NCBI RefSeq assembly: GCF_035046505.1
Contig: NC_089830.1
Location: 10,220,315 to 10,284,314, forward strand
Source: Tiliqua scincoides
Lineage: Eukaryota; Chordata; Lepidosauria; Squamata; Scincidae
Direction of reading: 5' to 3'
Length of the DNA stretch: 64,000 nucleotides
Shown here: positions 48,601-50,914 of the stretch, one piece after another
How the letters are laid out: each line of letters begins with the position of its first letter
Position numbering within the stretch: position 1 is the stretch's first letter
Position numbers and translations under genes: made by a program
The notes under the pieces: model-generated
The model's input: only the letters and a program-made list of their open reading frames with translations
The model's database searches: none
Told to the model about the DNA's origin: nothing

Positions 48601-50914
48601 GAGGCAGGCAAGTGGGAATTGTTTTCAGGTAGGCAGTTCTTCATGTATATGGAGTGTAATGTTTCTGCCCTGGGGCAGAGCTAGTAGGACTCCAGAATGT
48701 CTGTATGGAAGTAAAATATCTCCAATGAACATTTAAGAATGCCCTGATGAGAGGTGGTGGTGCATAGCGTAATGATGGGTGCAGTTCTGGAATTTGCTTT
48801 TGTACATATTGCATTGTCTGCTAATGGCCCCCCCCCTCTCTCCCTATGGATGTTTCAGAATGGCTACTGTCATTACAACCAATCGCACTTTGTGGCCAAG
48901 CTCTCCGGGTACGTCAACGTCACCTCGGGGAACATTACGGCTCTGAAGACTGCCATCTACAAACACGGCCCTGTGTCAGTCAGCATCGATGCCTCCCACA
49001 GAACCTTCTCCTTCTATTCCAGCGGCGTCTACTATGAGCCCAAGTGCAGTGAGTCCTGGCTTATCTCACTAAGTGTATGGATTGGATTGGTGGACAAGCT
49101 CTCCCCTTTCCTCAGATTAATGTAGACACAGTCAGAATTCTTTTCTCATCTTCCATCTAGGAAGAAATTGAATCATTCTTTTTTTTAAGTTAATCCGAGG
49201 TTTGGAAAATGACTCTTCTCCCCATCACAACATTCCAGTATCAAAATGCCTTTTCCACCAACTCCCCAACATATTTTACTCGCTGTTCCAGCAAGAAGAG
49301 CAACGGTTCTGGGGGTGGGGTGGGAATGGGAGGAAAGAACAGAGGATATTTTCTCCCCATGTTGCTTAGTAGTACATCAAGGCACTTTCAGAAGAAAAGG
49401 CCTTCGTGGCCCTTGAAAAAACTACACATCCCACAGGCCACCACATCTTTCCTCCTAGCAAGCAGCTCTGCAGTGTCTCAGACTGATGGGAGGAGGTGTA
49501 GAAAACCTCCTTCCCCCCCCCCCTTCATGCCTCTTCTACTCTTCTACTGCCGCCAGATCAGTAAGTTAAGGGTAGGGACTAAGAGTGTGCCTTGGTGTGG
49601 GGGGACGGACTGATGTGTTGTGTTGAAGAGGGAGAAGGAAGGCCCTTCTCTGGCTCAGTTTTAAATTGGCGGCTTAGGTTGCTCAGTTTCCTTTCCAGGT
49701 GAGCATTTACAAGCCCCCCCCCCCCCAAGTTCTTCTCCAAACTTAAGTTTGCAGGCATCTCAGGTGTGGCAAAAACTGTACATAAAAGGTCCCTTTTGAG
49801 CACGTGTCCCAAGAGCACTTGGTACAGTCTGTACTTCATCCCAGGCGGTTACCTTGATGAGACAAACACTTCCAACTTCTGAGGTGGCAAAATCAGCAGC
49901 TCATTAAAGAGGAACTTGCATCCATTGCAGCATCTCAGCAAGAAGCCTGGTGGGGCCTCTCTATCTGCCTCTCTTTGCAACAGGTTTGCCACCTATAAAG
50001 GCACTTAGAAGCAGACCTTTTGTCAAGGAGGTGCCCCAGCCTGGCTTTTCAGGTTGCAAGCTGCAGATGGATCTGAGTGCAAGCAAGTATTTCTTTACCC
50101 AGCATGTAACTGTAGAACTCCTTGCCACAGGATGTGGTGATGGCATCTAGCCTAGATGCCTTTAAAGGGTGACTGGGCAGATTTCTGGAGGAAAACTCCA
50201 TCACAGGTTACAAGCCATGATGGGTATGTGCAACCTCCTGGTTTTAGAAGCAGGCTACCTCCAAATGCCAGATGCCAGGGACTAGCAACAGGAAGATGGT
50301 CTCTTGTCTTGTCCAGTGAGAGATCTCAATTTTAGTGGATGTCCCCTAGTTTTGGTATTGTACAAGAGGGGAAAGAACTTCCCTTTATCCACCCCATGTA
50401 TAATTTGCATTAGATGTGTTTGAAATGTAGCCAGGGTCGAGCCTGAGCTCTGACATCAGGAAACATAAACAGATACTTCCCTTTCGAGGACTGTTCAGTC
50501 AGTCCCTTGCCATCCACCCACCCAGCAAAAACTGGGTTGGCTTTCTTCTTTGGTATTAGGGCTAGGGAAGGACAGAAGTGCTGTGGCTTTAATTGAATAC
50601 GGGGGAACTTGTTTGGGGGGAGTTAGTGTTCTTTCCATTTGGCCACCTGACCTGCAAAATGTTATACATAATCACGTTTGCTAAAGTTTCAGTCTGTACT
50701 GAAAATGTTTTCATCATCCATTTCAGAAAACAAGAGAGGTGACTTGGACCATGCTGTACTAGCTGTGGGTTATGGTGTTCTCCAAGGAGAGCCTTACTGG
50801 CTTGTCAAGAACTCTTGGTCCACATACTGGGGAAATGATGGCTATATCCTCATGTCCATGAAAGACAACAACTGTGGAGTCGCTACTGATGCCACATACC
50901 CAATTATTGGGTGA
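9572..50914 (+). CDS. Secreted papain-family cysteine protease (counting factor associated protein D-like / digestive cysteine proteinase-like), 11 exons
   Basis: Eleven exons, all bounded by AG/GT, join without a stop to 1638 nt, giving 545 residues, close to the family's usual length. Residues 1-16 ([16 protein letters not shown]) are a signal peptide. Residues ~17-205 are the N-terminal region of this subfamily, rich in NxS/T sites (N54, N58 and others) and cysteines. Residues ~240-298 are an I29 inhibitor propeptide ([12 protein letters not shown] ... [13 protein letters not shown]). The peptidase C1A domain starts about 330 with [14 protein letters not shown]. Oxyanion Gln344, catalytic Cys350 in CGSCWSF, His492 in [11 protein letters not shown] and Asn512 in [10 protein letters not shown] are all present, so an active lysosomal or secreted endopeptidase is expected. 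Intron phases are 1,1,1,0,1,2,1,0,0,1. Family naming rests on the combined N-terminal region plus C1A; a plain cathepsin L would be about 330 residues. The physiological substrate is unknown. Coordinates span the introns; exons are listed separately. Confidence 0.93.
10166..10460. repeat. Degenerate MITE of the 'gggccggccca' group
   Basis: 'cagggtgggcccattcatga' at the left and 'ctgcaggggcactgcctcat' near the right resemble the ends of the family at 14749-15003, with a pyrimidine-rich centre. It is heavily diverged. Confidence 0.35.
10461..11429. other. Unassigned intron 1 stretch
   Basis: The 142-codon open frame at 10750-11178 has no recognisable domain and no splice context, so it is not called. 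A short (tg)n run lies near 10665-10682. Confidence 0.4.
11430..11708. repeat. MITE of the 'agggcyggccca' family
   Basis: The left end is 'agggccagaccatccatgag' and the right end 'ggtcttgggctagccctgg', in inverted relation. Non-coding. Confidence 0.6.
11815..12060 (-). repeat. Dispersed repeat, 'accacagagaaggccctg' family
   Basis: An A-rich stretch followed by 'tgctactacagagaagtccc' resembles 32640-32930, 37275-37500 and 43960-44220. It could be the 3' region of an unidentified LINE. No ORF is present. The flanking 12061-12519 is unassigned. Confidence 0.35.
12520..13090 (-). mobile_element. L3/CR1-like LINE fragment, split by a 5S-derived SINE
   Basis: On the minus strand the 3' UTR and the last ORF2 residues are visible ([20 protein letters not shown], then [20 protein letters not shown]), matching 23091-23327. 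The segment 12595-12740 is an inserted SINE. The stretch 13090-13350 is unassigned. Confidence 0.88.
12595..12740 (-). mobile_element. 5S-rRNA-derived SINE, copy A
   Basis: On the minus strand it runs from 5S-like sequence containing 'gaagctaagcagggtcagg' and 'gtgctgtaggctt' to the tail 'ataccatagtctttcgagac' then 'tgaaggttgccaac'. It is inserted in an L3 3' UTR with a short duplication (cacca at 12590-12594 and 12741-12745). It is not a functional 5S gene, since the first bases are missing and a tail replaces the terminator. Confidence 0.88.
13360..13495 (-). mobile_element. 5S-rRNA-derived SINE, copy B, with 9-bp target duplication
   Basis: Same structure as copy A. Flanked by 'tgcagctct' at 13351-13359 and 13496-13504. 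The 5S part carries the internal control region equivalent (tagcttccaagatcaggc on the + strand) with a small deletion. Confidence 0.9.
13567..14365 (+). mobile_element. 5'-truncated LINE with C-terminal zinc-finger ORF end, split by an hAT
   Basis: The frame 13570-13863 encodes the end of a retrotransposon polyprotein: [20 protein letters not shown], then [14 protein letters not shown], and a Cys/His finger [20 protein letters not shown] then RRC. The 3' tail continues after the hAT at 14331-14365 and ends 'ctgaaggttgccaac'. Target duplication 'actccctagtaag' lies at 13554-13566 and 14366-14378. A second copy is at 56548-56925. The LINE clade is not firmly assigned; RTE-like is a guess from tail-sharing with the SINE. 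Confidence 0.8.
13866..14330. mobile_element. hAT (Charlie-like) non-autonomous element, 465 bp
   Basis: Ends 'caggggtgcccaaac' and 'gtttggacacccctg' are inverted repeats. Flanked by 'ccatagtc' at 13858-13865 and 14331-14338. It is inserted in the 3' tail of the LINE at 13567-14365. A related inverted copy starts at 28091. Confidence 0.93.
14749..15003. mobile_element. MITE of the 'agggcyggccca' family, near full length
   Basis: Ends 'tagggctggcccaagacctc' and 'ccttatggatgggccggccc' are inverted at their outer 12 bases. Non-coding centre rich in CT tracts. Confidence 0.7.
15140..15800 (-). repeat. Unclassified dispersed repeat, copy 2 of 3
   Basis: In the opposite orientation to 4870-5345 and parallel to 17240-17830. 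One end reads 'gaattttatcagggggtaca' and the other runs to 'ggcccaggcacaaattactc'. The frames here are remnants without a known domain. Confidence 0.55.
15801..16325 (-). mobile_element. Two abutting L3/CR1-like LINE 3' ends
   Basis: The LINE 3' terminus 'cataagaacagccccactgg' appears at about 15805 and again at about 15950. The second copy extends into ORF2 ([20 protein letters not shown], then WNSLPQDVV; 16105-16299). Two independent truncated insertions in the same direction are the simplest reading. Confidence 0.85.
16326..17239. other. Unassigned intron 1 stretch
   Basis: An A-rich region (16345-16480) and unique-looking sequence. No exon with protein similarity was found. Confidence 0.4.
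17240..17830 (-). repeat. Unclassified dispersed repeat, copy 3 of 3
   Basis: Shares 'gatagctgaaatagtctttg', 'gcccaggtctacctgccc' and 'gtggatccacaagccaaag' with copies 1 and 2. The ends carry 'ttttatcagggggtaca' and 'cagggtacaaattaccccc'. The stretch 17831-18129 is unassigned. Confidence 0.55.
18130..18362 (+). mobile_element. tRNA-derived SINE (MIR/CORE-like layout)
   Basis: The B-box-like 'aggttcaaatccctgctgag' is followed by 'gaccttgggctagtcac', 'cagggttgttgtgagaa' and an AT-rich tail 'ggtataaaaatgtg'. This is the common sauropsid tRNA-SINE body. A minus-strand copy is at 54125-54345. Confidence 0.75.
18470..18560. repeat. MITE fragment with 'aagtgccacaaggcactttt' hairpin
   Basis: Starts 'gcgcaatcccaactcaccc' and contains a short perfect hairpin. 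Related to 8640-9110. It lies just before exon 2. Confidence 0.4.
18615..18674 (+). CDS. Protease exon 2
   Basis: The acceptor is a long T-run ending tttctcatttcag. It encodes [19 protein letters not shown] and ends in phase 1 with donor aaag|gtaagc. Reading from exon 1 is continuous. Intron 2 is 12.9 kb and contains the nearly complete LINE. Confidence 0.88.
18752..18838. repeat. Palindromic ~87-bp MITE ('gcaatcctatgca' family)
   Basis: Left 'ctgcaatcctatgcacactt' and right 'aggcataggattgcac' are inverted, and the centre reads 'tgaccacaatgggacttgct'. Further copies at 32058-32236 (two), 33527-33620, 37530-37617 and 46003-46088; tandem arrays at 57771-58335 and 39845-40165. Confidence 0.75.
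18880..19322. other. Unassigned, A/T-rich stretch
   Basis: 'aacctttattggcatttaaa' resembles a LINE or SINE 3' region read on the minus strand, but no family can be assigned. The 90-codon frame at 19002-19274 shows no domain. Confidence 0.3.
19323..19927. mobile_element. hAT element, 605 bp, 'cagtggttcycaa' family
   Basis: Ends 'cagtggttcccaacccttt' and 'cacagtttgagtaccgctg' are inverted. Flanking 'gtctagta' (19315-19322) and 'ctctagta' (19928-19935) agree at 7 of 8 bases. Same family as 35020-36072, 37623-40511, 61111-61275 and 63238-63800. No transposase remains. Confidence 0.75.
19992..20134 (+). repeat. Minisatellite, four units of 33-37 bp
   Basis: Units begin 'actggtggggattaatatgt' at about 19999, 20035, 20068 and 20105, each followed by a 'tacccac'-like block. 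It lies directly 5' of the LINE and may be its 5' end or an older flanking repeat. Confidence 0.75.
20449..23151 (+). CDS. LINE ORF2: endonuclease-reverse transcriptase, 900 codons
   Basis: The N-terminal part is an AP-like endonuclease (EEP fold): [19 protein letters not shown] (61-66), [30 protein letters not shown] (166-175) and SDHAAIRFD (234-242). The C-terminal part is a reverse transcriptase: [27 protein letters not shown] with Asp601, [19 protein letters not shown], the catalytic FADD at 687-690, then [19 protein letters not shown] and [20 protein letters not shown]. The start is the first in-frame Met, and an upstream start is possible. A one-base loss near 23085-23090, compared with other copies, moves the last 64 or so residues into another frame (23091-23327), so this ORF ends early with a short unrelated tail. 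All catalytic residues recognised for the family are present. Confidence 0.93.
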   Translation: MGCDRQFGTMRGCGDKGANKQPILGHSVYKCFYANARSLRAKVGELECLVTRENIDIVGITETWWNAENQWDTAIPGYKLYRRDRQGRVGGGVALYVKEGIESSKVEIEGGSDSTVESLWVKLPGLSSDVILGVCYRPPDQKSDGDLEMRKQIREVTRKDRVVIMGDFNYPHIDWVNLCSGHDKETGFLDVLNDCGLDQLVTEPTRGQVTLDLILCGTQDLVRDVNVTEPLGNSDHAAIRFDVHVGGRIPGKSLTKTLDFRRADFPQMRRLVRRRLKGRVKRVQSLQSAWRLLKTTVIEAQQRCILQRKKGSTKSRRVPAWLTSQVREAVKGKEASFRKWKSCPNEENKKEHKLWQKKCKKVIGEAKRDYEERMASNIKGNNKSFFKYVRSRKPAREAVGPLDGEGGKGEIKGDLEMAEKLNEFFASVFTAEDLGQIPLPERPLLTEELSQIEVKREDVSDLIDKLKINKSPGPDGIHPRDIKELKNEVADLLTKVCNLSLKTATVPEDWRIANVTPIFKKGKRGDPGNYRPVSLTSIPGKMVECLIKDRISKHIDEQALLRESQHGFCKGKSCLTNLIEFFEKVNRHVDAGEPMDIIYLDFQKAFDTVPHQRLLKKLHSQGIRGQVLSWIENWLEARKQRVGVNGQFSQWREVKSSVPQGSVLGPVLFNLFINDLETGLSSEVAKFADDTKLFRVVKTRSDCEELQKDLSRLAEWAAKWQMRFNVSKCKVMHIGAKNQNFRYRLMGSELSVTDQERDLGVVVDRSMKVSTQCAAAVKKANSMLGIIRKGIENKTVSIIMLLYKSMVRPHLEYCVQFWSPHLKKDIVEMEKVQKRATKMITGLGHLPYEERLRRLGLFSLEKRRLRGDMIETYKIMQGMEEWIGRCSLHSHIIPEPGDIH
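23091..23327 (+). pseudogene. Out-of-frame C-terminal end of the LINE ORF2
   Basis: It encodes [20 protein letters not shown], then [20 protein letters not shown] and LWNSLPQDV, the normal C-terminus of this LINE family. It is separated from the main ORF by a single-base frameshift. Confidence 0.85.
23528..24177. other. Unassigned intron 2 stretch
   Basis: No repeat family or exon recognised. The minus-strand frames near 23863-24309 show no domain. Confidence 0.4.
24178..24535. mobile_element. MITE of the 'agggcyggccca' family
   Basis: Left 'agcaggtccagcccatctga', right 'ggaggtctcgggccagccct'. Several overlapping ORFs on both strands are accidental. The stretch 24536-25239 is unassigned. 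Confidence 0.6.
25240..25500 (+). mobile_element. L3/CR1-like LINE 3' fragment, diverged
   Basis: Matches 23215-23475 with many changes, including 'ctccttgccac', 'gatgccttaaaaggggatt', 'tgcaacctcc' and 'ggtgggccattgtgagatac'. The first half is repeated, inverted, at 25997-26129. Confidence 0.8.
25574..25862 (+). mobile_element. L3/CR1-like LINE 3' end
   Basis: Starts 'ttgccacaggatgtggtgat' and ends 'cagtggggctgttcttatgg'. It is closer to the intact element than its neighbour at 25240-25500, so it is a separate, younger insertion. Confidence 0.88.
25868..26290. mobile_element. Tigger/MER2-like fragment split by an inverted LINE piece
   Basis: 'cttatccatgggcttggaat', 'ctgtgaatttgaatacccac' and the right end 'gaattcagtatctgtgggag' fit the family at 36852-37270. 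The segment 25997-26129 inside it is the inverted LINE copy. The stretch 26291-26442 is unassigned. Confidence 0.45.
25997..26129 (-). repeat. Inverted copy of 25253-25386 (~98% identical)
   Basis: The reverse complement of 25997-26129 matches 25253-25386 with three mismatches that I could count. Both share changes absent from the LINE consensus (for example 'gaaaagacatgatgacag'). This indicates duplication of one mutated copy, not two insertions. Confidence 0.85.
26443..26795. mobile_element. MITE of the 'agggcyggccca' family
   Basis: Left 'caaggctggctcaagacatt', right 'atggatgggctggtcctgtt'. CT- and GA-rich interior. Confidence 0.6.
26850..27172. mobile_element. hAT-like MITE, 'cagtggtgtagc' group
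   Basis: Left 'cagtggtgatcctggtcccc', right 'ccaggtacgccattgctg'. It resembles 47837-48437. GC-rich and non-coding. The stretch 27173-27640 is unassigned. Confidence 0.45.
27645..27720 (+). mobile_element. tRNA-derived SINE fragment
   Basis: 'aggtatgtagaaggcaccag' then 'gtttaatccccggcacttcc' is the B-box region of the SINE also seen at 400-536 and 46391-46455. Confidence 0.5.
27765..27912 (-). mobile_element. L3/CR1-like LINE fragment
   Basis: 'aaatctgtccaatgccctct', 'gtggcaaggtgttccacaga' and 'gaaatattttcttttgtctg' match the minus strand of 23165-23300. Truncated at both ends. The stretch 27913-28090 is unassigned. Confidence 0.8.
28091..28390 (-). mobile_element. hAT (Charlie-like) fragment, related to 13866-14330
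   Basis: Starts 'caggggtgtccaaacgtttt' then 'ggcaggagggccacatcatc', the inverse of the right end of 13866-14330. The far end is not clear. Confidence 0.7.
28480..29010. repeat. GC/CpG-rich repeat block
   Basis: Starts with 'cagggctatcccaagacctc' (the 'agggcyggccca' family) and runs into a CpG-rich block containing 'aaggcacatttgcgg', as in 8640-9110. Overlapping ORFs on both strands reflect base composition. It could be mistaken for a CpG island. Confidence 0.4.
29025..29470. mobile_element. MITE of the 'agggcyggccca' family with a nested hAT-like MITE
   Basis: 'ttgccaaatgttgcccctct' and 'ctgtccccctcttcctttcc' are internal parts of the family at 62280-62545. The nested piece at 29137-29341 is an inverted, internally deleted copy of the 6443-6796 family. 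The stretch 29471-30124 is unassigned. Confidence 0.5.
30125..31085 (-). mobile_element. L3/CR1-like LINE fragment, split by a tRNA SINE
   Basis: The minus strand encodes [36 protein letters not shown] and [20 protein letters not shown]. The LINE resumes after the SINE with 'ctgaagagccccaaaggctg' at about 30983. Confidence 0.88.
30624..30978 (+). mobile_element. tRNA-derived SINE with 7-bp target duplication
   Basis: A-box 'ggtctagagggtagagcctc' and B-box 'ggtcgccagttcgaggccac' are visible. The 3' part 'gtaaaccgccttgaataaag' ... 'aaaggcggtatataaata' and an AT-rich tail follow. 'tatactg' occurs at 30617-30623 and 30979-30985. An inverted relative is at 63298-63733. Confidence 0.88.
31255..31398 (-). 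mobile_element. 5S-rRNA-derived SINE, copy C (best 5S match)
   Basis: The minus strand reads 'ttggctataccctg', then 'gcccgatctcgtctgatctc', 'ggaagctaagcagg', 'ggatgggagaccgcctggga' and 'ataccgggtgctgtaggctt', followed by the LINE-like tail. It covers about 5S positions 7-119 with a short deletion in the intermediate element. Confidence 0.92.
31569..31661 (+). CDS. Protease exon 3
   Basis: Acceptor gtttttcag, donor AATG|gtaaga. It encodes [18 protein letters not shown] followed by [12 protein letters not shown], with two potential N-glycosylation sites. Phase 1 at both ends. Confidence 0.92.
32058..32236. repeat. Two adjacent palindromic ~88-bp MITEs
   Basis: Copies at about 32058-32147 and 32150-32236, each with 'cagtcctatgca'/'gcaatcctaacc' ends and inner 'cttactcccag'/'cttacttctgag'. 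An adjacent pair of this kind could be the first step to the arrays seen at 57771. Confidence 0.7.
32384..32582. repeat. Half copy of a palindromic unclassified repeat
   Basis: 'gaggaagctgcttgaaccat', 'aggcaaaacggatgccattt' and 'ggaagcaaaatgtgtgttgg' match one half of 42944-43302. Confidence 0.7.
32640..32930 (-). repeat. Dispersed repeat, 'accacagaaaaggtcctgt' family
   Basis: 'agtgccaccacagaaaaggt' and 'gaccacctgacctccaag'-like text recall 43960-44220. Includes a C-run at 32680-32690. No ORF. Confidence 0.35.
32963..33135 (+). CDS. Protease exon 4
   Basis: Acceptor ttttccacag, donor TTCCAG|gtaagc. It encodes [20 protein letters not shown] through [11 protein letters not shown] and ends in phase 0. 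Confidence 0.93.
33358..33526. repeat. MITE with long terminal inverted repeats, ~170 bp
   Basis: Left 'gggccaatcctgtccaattt' and right 'aaaattggataggattgggc' are inverted copies. Same family as 4446-4625. Confidence 0.7.
33527..33620. repeat. Palindromic ~90-bp MITE
   Basis: 'ctacaatcctatccacactt' and 'acatgcataggattgggctc' are the ends. It directly abuts the previous MITE, and the two share the 'cctatcc' end motif. The stretch 33621-34522 is unassigned. Confidence 0.7.
34523..34857 (+). mobile_element. hAT-like MITE, 'CAGTGGCGTC' family
   Basis: Right end 'ccctagcgacgccactg', left 'cagtggggtgcagggcgcat'. Internal 'aatcttgatactttcaaata' is shared with 6443-6796. Confidence 0.65.
34944..35010 (-). 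mobile_element. CR1 LINE 3' tip
   Basis: 'catagaatcacggaagggcc' then 'aaggttatctagtccaaccc' is the reverse of the CR1 3' end. Confidence 0.8.
35020..36072. mobile_element. hAT element carrying a nested mariner
   Basis: Left 'cagtggttctcaaatattta', then 'ggacccactttttagactga'; right 'gacccagtttgagaaaaatt' ... 'tctcaaacactg'. Flanking 'ctctagag' and 'ctctgaag' are only partly alike. No hAT transposase remains. Confidence 0.75.
35278..35966 (-). mobile_element. Tc1/mariner (IS630-type) element, 689 bp, deleted transposase
   Basis: Ends 'cagggtgtccacaaaaactc' and 'gtgtttttgtggacaccctg' are inverted and flanked by TA. The minus strand retains two overlapping transposase pieces: 35829-35599 ([20 protein letters not shown], the second-Asp motif) and 35641-35405 ([20 protein letters not shown], then [13 protein letters not shown] and [20 protein letters not shown]). 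The usual 'SPDLTPxDF' is shortened, so the third acidic residue is missing, and the N-terminal DNA-binding region is gone. Not functional. Confidence 0.9.
36073..36851. other. Unassigned intron 4 stretch
   Basis: A C-run lies near 36622-36634. No exon or named repeat was recognised. Confidence 0.4.
36852..37270. mobile_element. Tigger/MER2-like non-autonomous element
   Basis: 'ggttggacctttgtatttgt' then 'gggggatccattcctggacc', and the right end 'tccgttggttccgaaattca' then 'tggata'. This is the MER2/Tigger terminal pattern. The ORFs inside have no domain. Confidence 0.5.
37275..37500 (-). repeat. Dispersed repeat with 'gggagggcattccaaatgca'
   Basis: Resembles the family at 32640-32930 and 43960-44220. 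Contains a purine run (gaa)n/poly-A at 37388-37410. Confidence 0.3.
37530..37617. repeat. Palindromic ~88-bp MITE
   Basis: 'ggctgcaatcctatccacat' and 'atatgcatagaattgtgctc' are the ends. Confidence 0.7.
38772..39612. repeat. Tandem array, six full units of 132-135 bp plus a partial
   Basis: Units start at the 'gcagatct' motif: 38772, 38906, 39039, 39171, 39306, 39438, 39572. The length varies mostly by a G-run before each unit. The first unit is the most diverged and the inner four are nearly identical, as in recent unit expansion. The long ORFs on both strands (for example 38780-39634 minus and 38990-39628 plus) are produced by the repeat and are not genes. Confidence 0.95.
39845..40165. 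repeat. Tandem array of ~95-bp MITE-like units (3+)
   Basis: Repeated 'gctttcctgggagtgagccc' and 'gagacttacttctgagtaga' at spacings near 95 bases. The units resemble the palindromic 'gcaatcctatgca' MITE interior, so a MITE appears to have seeded the array. Confidence 0.8.
40654..40897 (+). CDS. Protease exon 5
   Basis: Acceptor ccctctccag, donor AAATG|gtgagt. It encodes the rest of the N-terminal region ([20 protein letters not shown] ... [12 protein letters not shown]), with conserved-looking aromatic and Cys positions and two NxT/NxS sites. Ends in phase 1. Confidence 0.94.
41774..42090. repeat. Unclassified palindromic repeat, copy in left arm
   Basis: Runs 'cacaggccaacacacacttt' to 'atactatatctccaaaa', with a short insertion near 41950-42015. 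The centre is a near-perfect palindrome around 'cttcctcatgaggaag'. Confidence 0.75.
42091..42943. other. Spacer of the inverted duplication, unassigned
   Basis: Contains 'gagtcccgaccacagtttgg' then 'gaacctctgatg', an hAT end remnant, then unique-looking sequence. No ORF with a domain. Confidence 0.4.
42944..43302. repeat. Unclassified palindromic repeat, full-length copy (~360 bp)
   Basis: Runs from 'acacaggcctacgaaattga' to 'gtgtgttggcctgtgtaatt'. The ends share 'acacaggcc'. The core folds around 'cttcctcatgaggaag' and 'caaaaatggcat'. Copies at 32384-32582, 41774-42090 and 57180-58800. Non-coding; superfamily unknown. Confidence 0.75.
43767..43824 (+). repeat. Three tandem 19-bp units
   Basis: 'cctgcttaatgacatcact' is repeated three times with one or two changes. 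Confidence 0.85.
43960..44220. repeat. Dispersed repeat, 'ccaccacagagaaggccctg' family
   Basis: Longest recognisable member of the family at 11815, 32640 and 37275. It may be a LINE 3' region; unassigned. Lies just before exon 6. Confidence 0.4.
44323..44518 (+). CDS. Protease exon 6 (start of I29 propeptide)
   Basis: Acceptor ttctccctag, donor ATGAG|gtatgg. It encodes residues 206-270, with the propeptide helix [17 protein letters not shown] and the ERFNIN-like spacing [13 protein letters not shown]. Ends in phase 2. Confidence 0.93.
44780..45070. repeat. hAT-like MITE, diverged
   Basis: 'cgggcatacctagagggggg' at the left and 'cgaggattgccagtgctg' at the right resemble the ends of 26850-27172. 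Confidence 0.35.
45515..45708 (+). CDS. Protease exon 7 (end of propeptide, start of mature enzyme)
   Basis: Acceptor ccttttccag, donor TACG|gtgagt. It encodes [20 protein letters not shown] then ADLTQEEM, and the likely mature N-terminus region [11 protein letters not shown]. Ends in phase 1. Confidence 0.93.
46003..46088. repeat. Palindromic ~86-bp MITE
   Basis: 'gcctatgtatgtctactcag' and 'tgtataggattgcagcctaa'. Located in intron 7. Confidence 0.7.
46089..46390 (-). mobile_element. L3/CR1-like LINE 3' fragment
   Basis: 'ataagagccccactgaatca' through 'cctgtggcaaggagtttcac', the reverse of the LINE 3' end. Diverged. Confidence 0.82.
46391..46455 (-). mobile_element. tRNA-derived SINE fragment
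   Basis: The minus strand reads 'ggggctgtagaacagtggta' and 'cccaggtttaatgtcc', the A-box and B-box region of the SINE at 400-536. Too short and mismatched for a tRNA gene. Confidence 0.55.
46549..46640 (+). CDS. Protease exon 8 (catalytic cysteine)
   Basis: Acceptor tcctctgcag. It encodes [19 protein letters not shown] then [11 protein letters not shown], with oxyanion-hole Gln344 and nucleophile Cys350. The donor AAG|gttaga is the weakest in the gene (T at +3). Confidence 0.95.
47130..47312. repeat. MITE, same family as 4446-4625
   Basis: 'gcccagtcctaaccaacttt' and 'aaaagtagtcaggactgggc' are inverted ends. Located in intron 8, shortly before exon 9. Confidence 0.65.
47417..47578 (+). CDS. 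Protease exon 9
   Basis: Acceptor cactctccag, donor GGCCAG|gtgagt. It encodes [20 protein letters not shown], then [20 protein letters not shown], then [14 protein letters not shown]. The SLSQQ-LIDC and CDGG motifs are standard in C1A peptidases. Phase 0 at both ends. Confidence 0.95.
47837..48437. mobile_element. hAT-like MITE with a nested MITE
   Basis: Outer ends 'cagtggtgtagctacaatat' and 'cccttttagctatgccacct'. It is interrupted at 47971-48321 by a 'CAGTGGCGTC'-family copy. Confidence 0.6.
47971..48321 (-). mobile_element. Nested hAT-like MITE, 351 bp
   Basis: Ends 'cagtgacattgctagggttt' and 'ccctagcgacgccactg'. Flanks 'cttccgag' (47963-47970) and 'cttttgag' (48322-48329) agree at 6 of 8, a decayed 8-bp target duplication. 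Confidence 0.7.
48859..49048 (+). CDS. Protease exon 10
   Basis: Acceptor atgtttcag, donor TGCA|gtgagt. It encodes [20 protein letters not shown] through [20 protein letters not shown] and [11 protein letters not shown]. The GPVSVSIDA segment is the usual C1A core strand. Ends in phase 1. Confidence 0.95.
50075..50430. mobile_element. L3/CR1-like LINE fragment with internal inversion
   Basis: Bases 50075-50322 are plus-strand LINE 3' sequence (ctccttgccacaggatgtgg ...). From 50325 the adjacent ORF2 piece is in minus orientation (caattttagtggatgtcccc). The two together cover neighbouring parts of the LINE, so one part was inverted. Confidence 0.75.
50727..50914 (+). CDS. Protease exon 11 (catalytic His and Asn, stop)
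   Basis: Acceptor catccatttcag. It encodes [20 protein letters not shown], then [20 protein letters not shown], and ends ATYPIIG with stop TGA at 50912-50914. His492 and Asn512 are in place. Confidence 0.95.
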
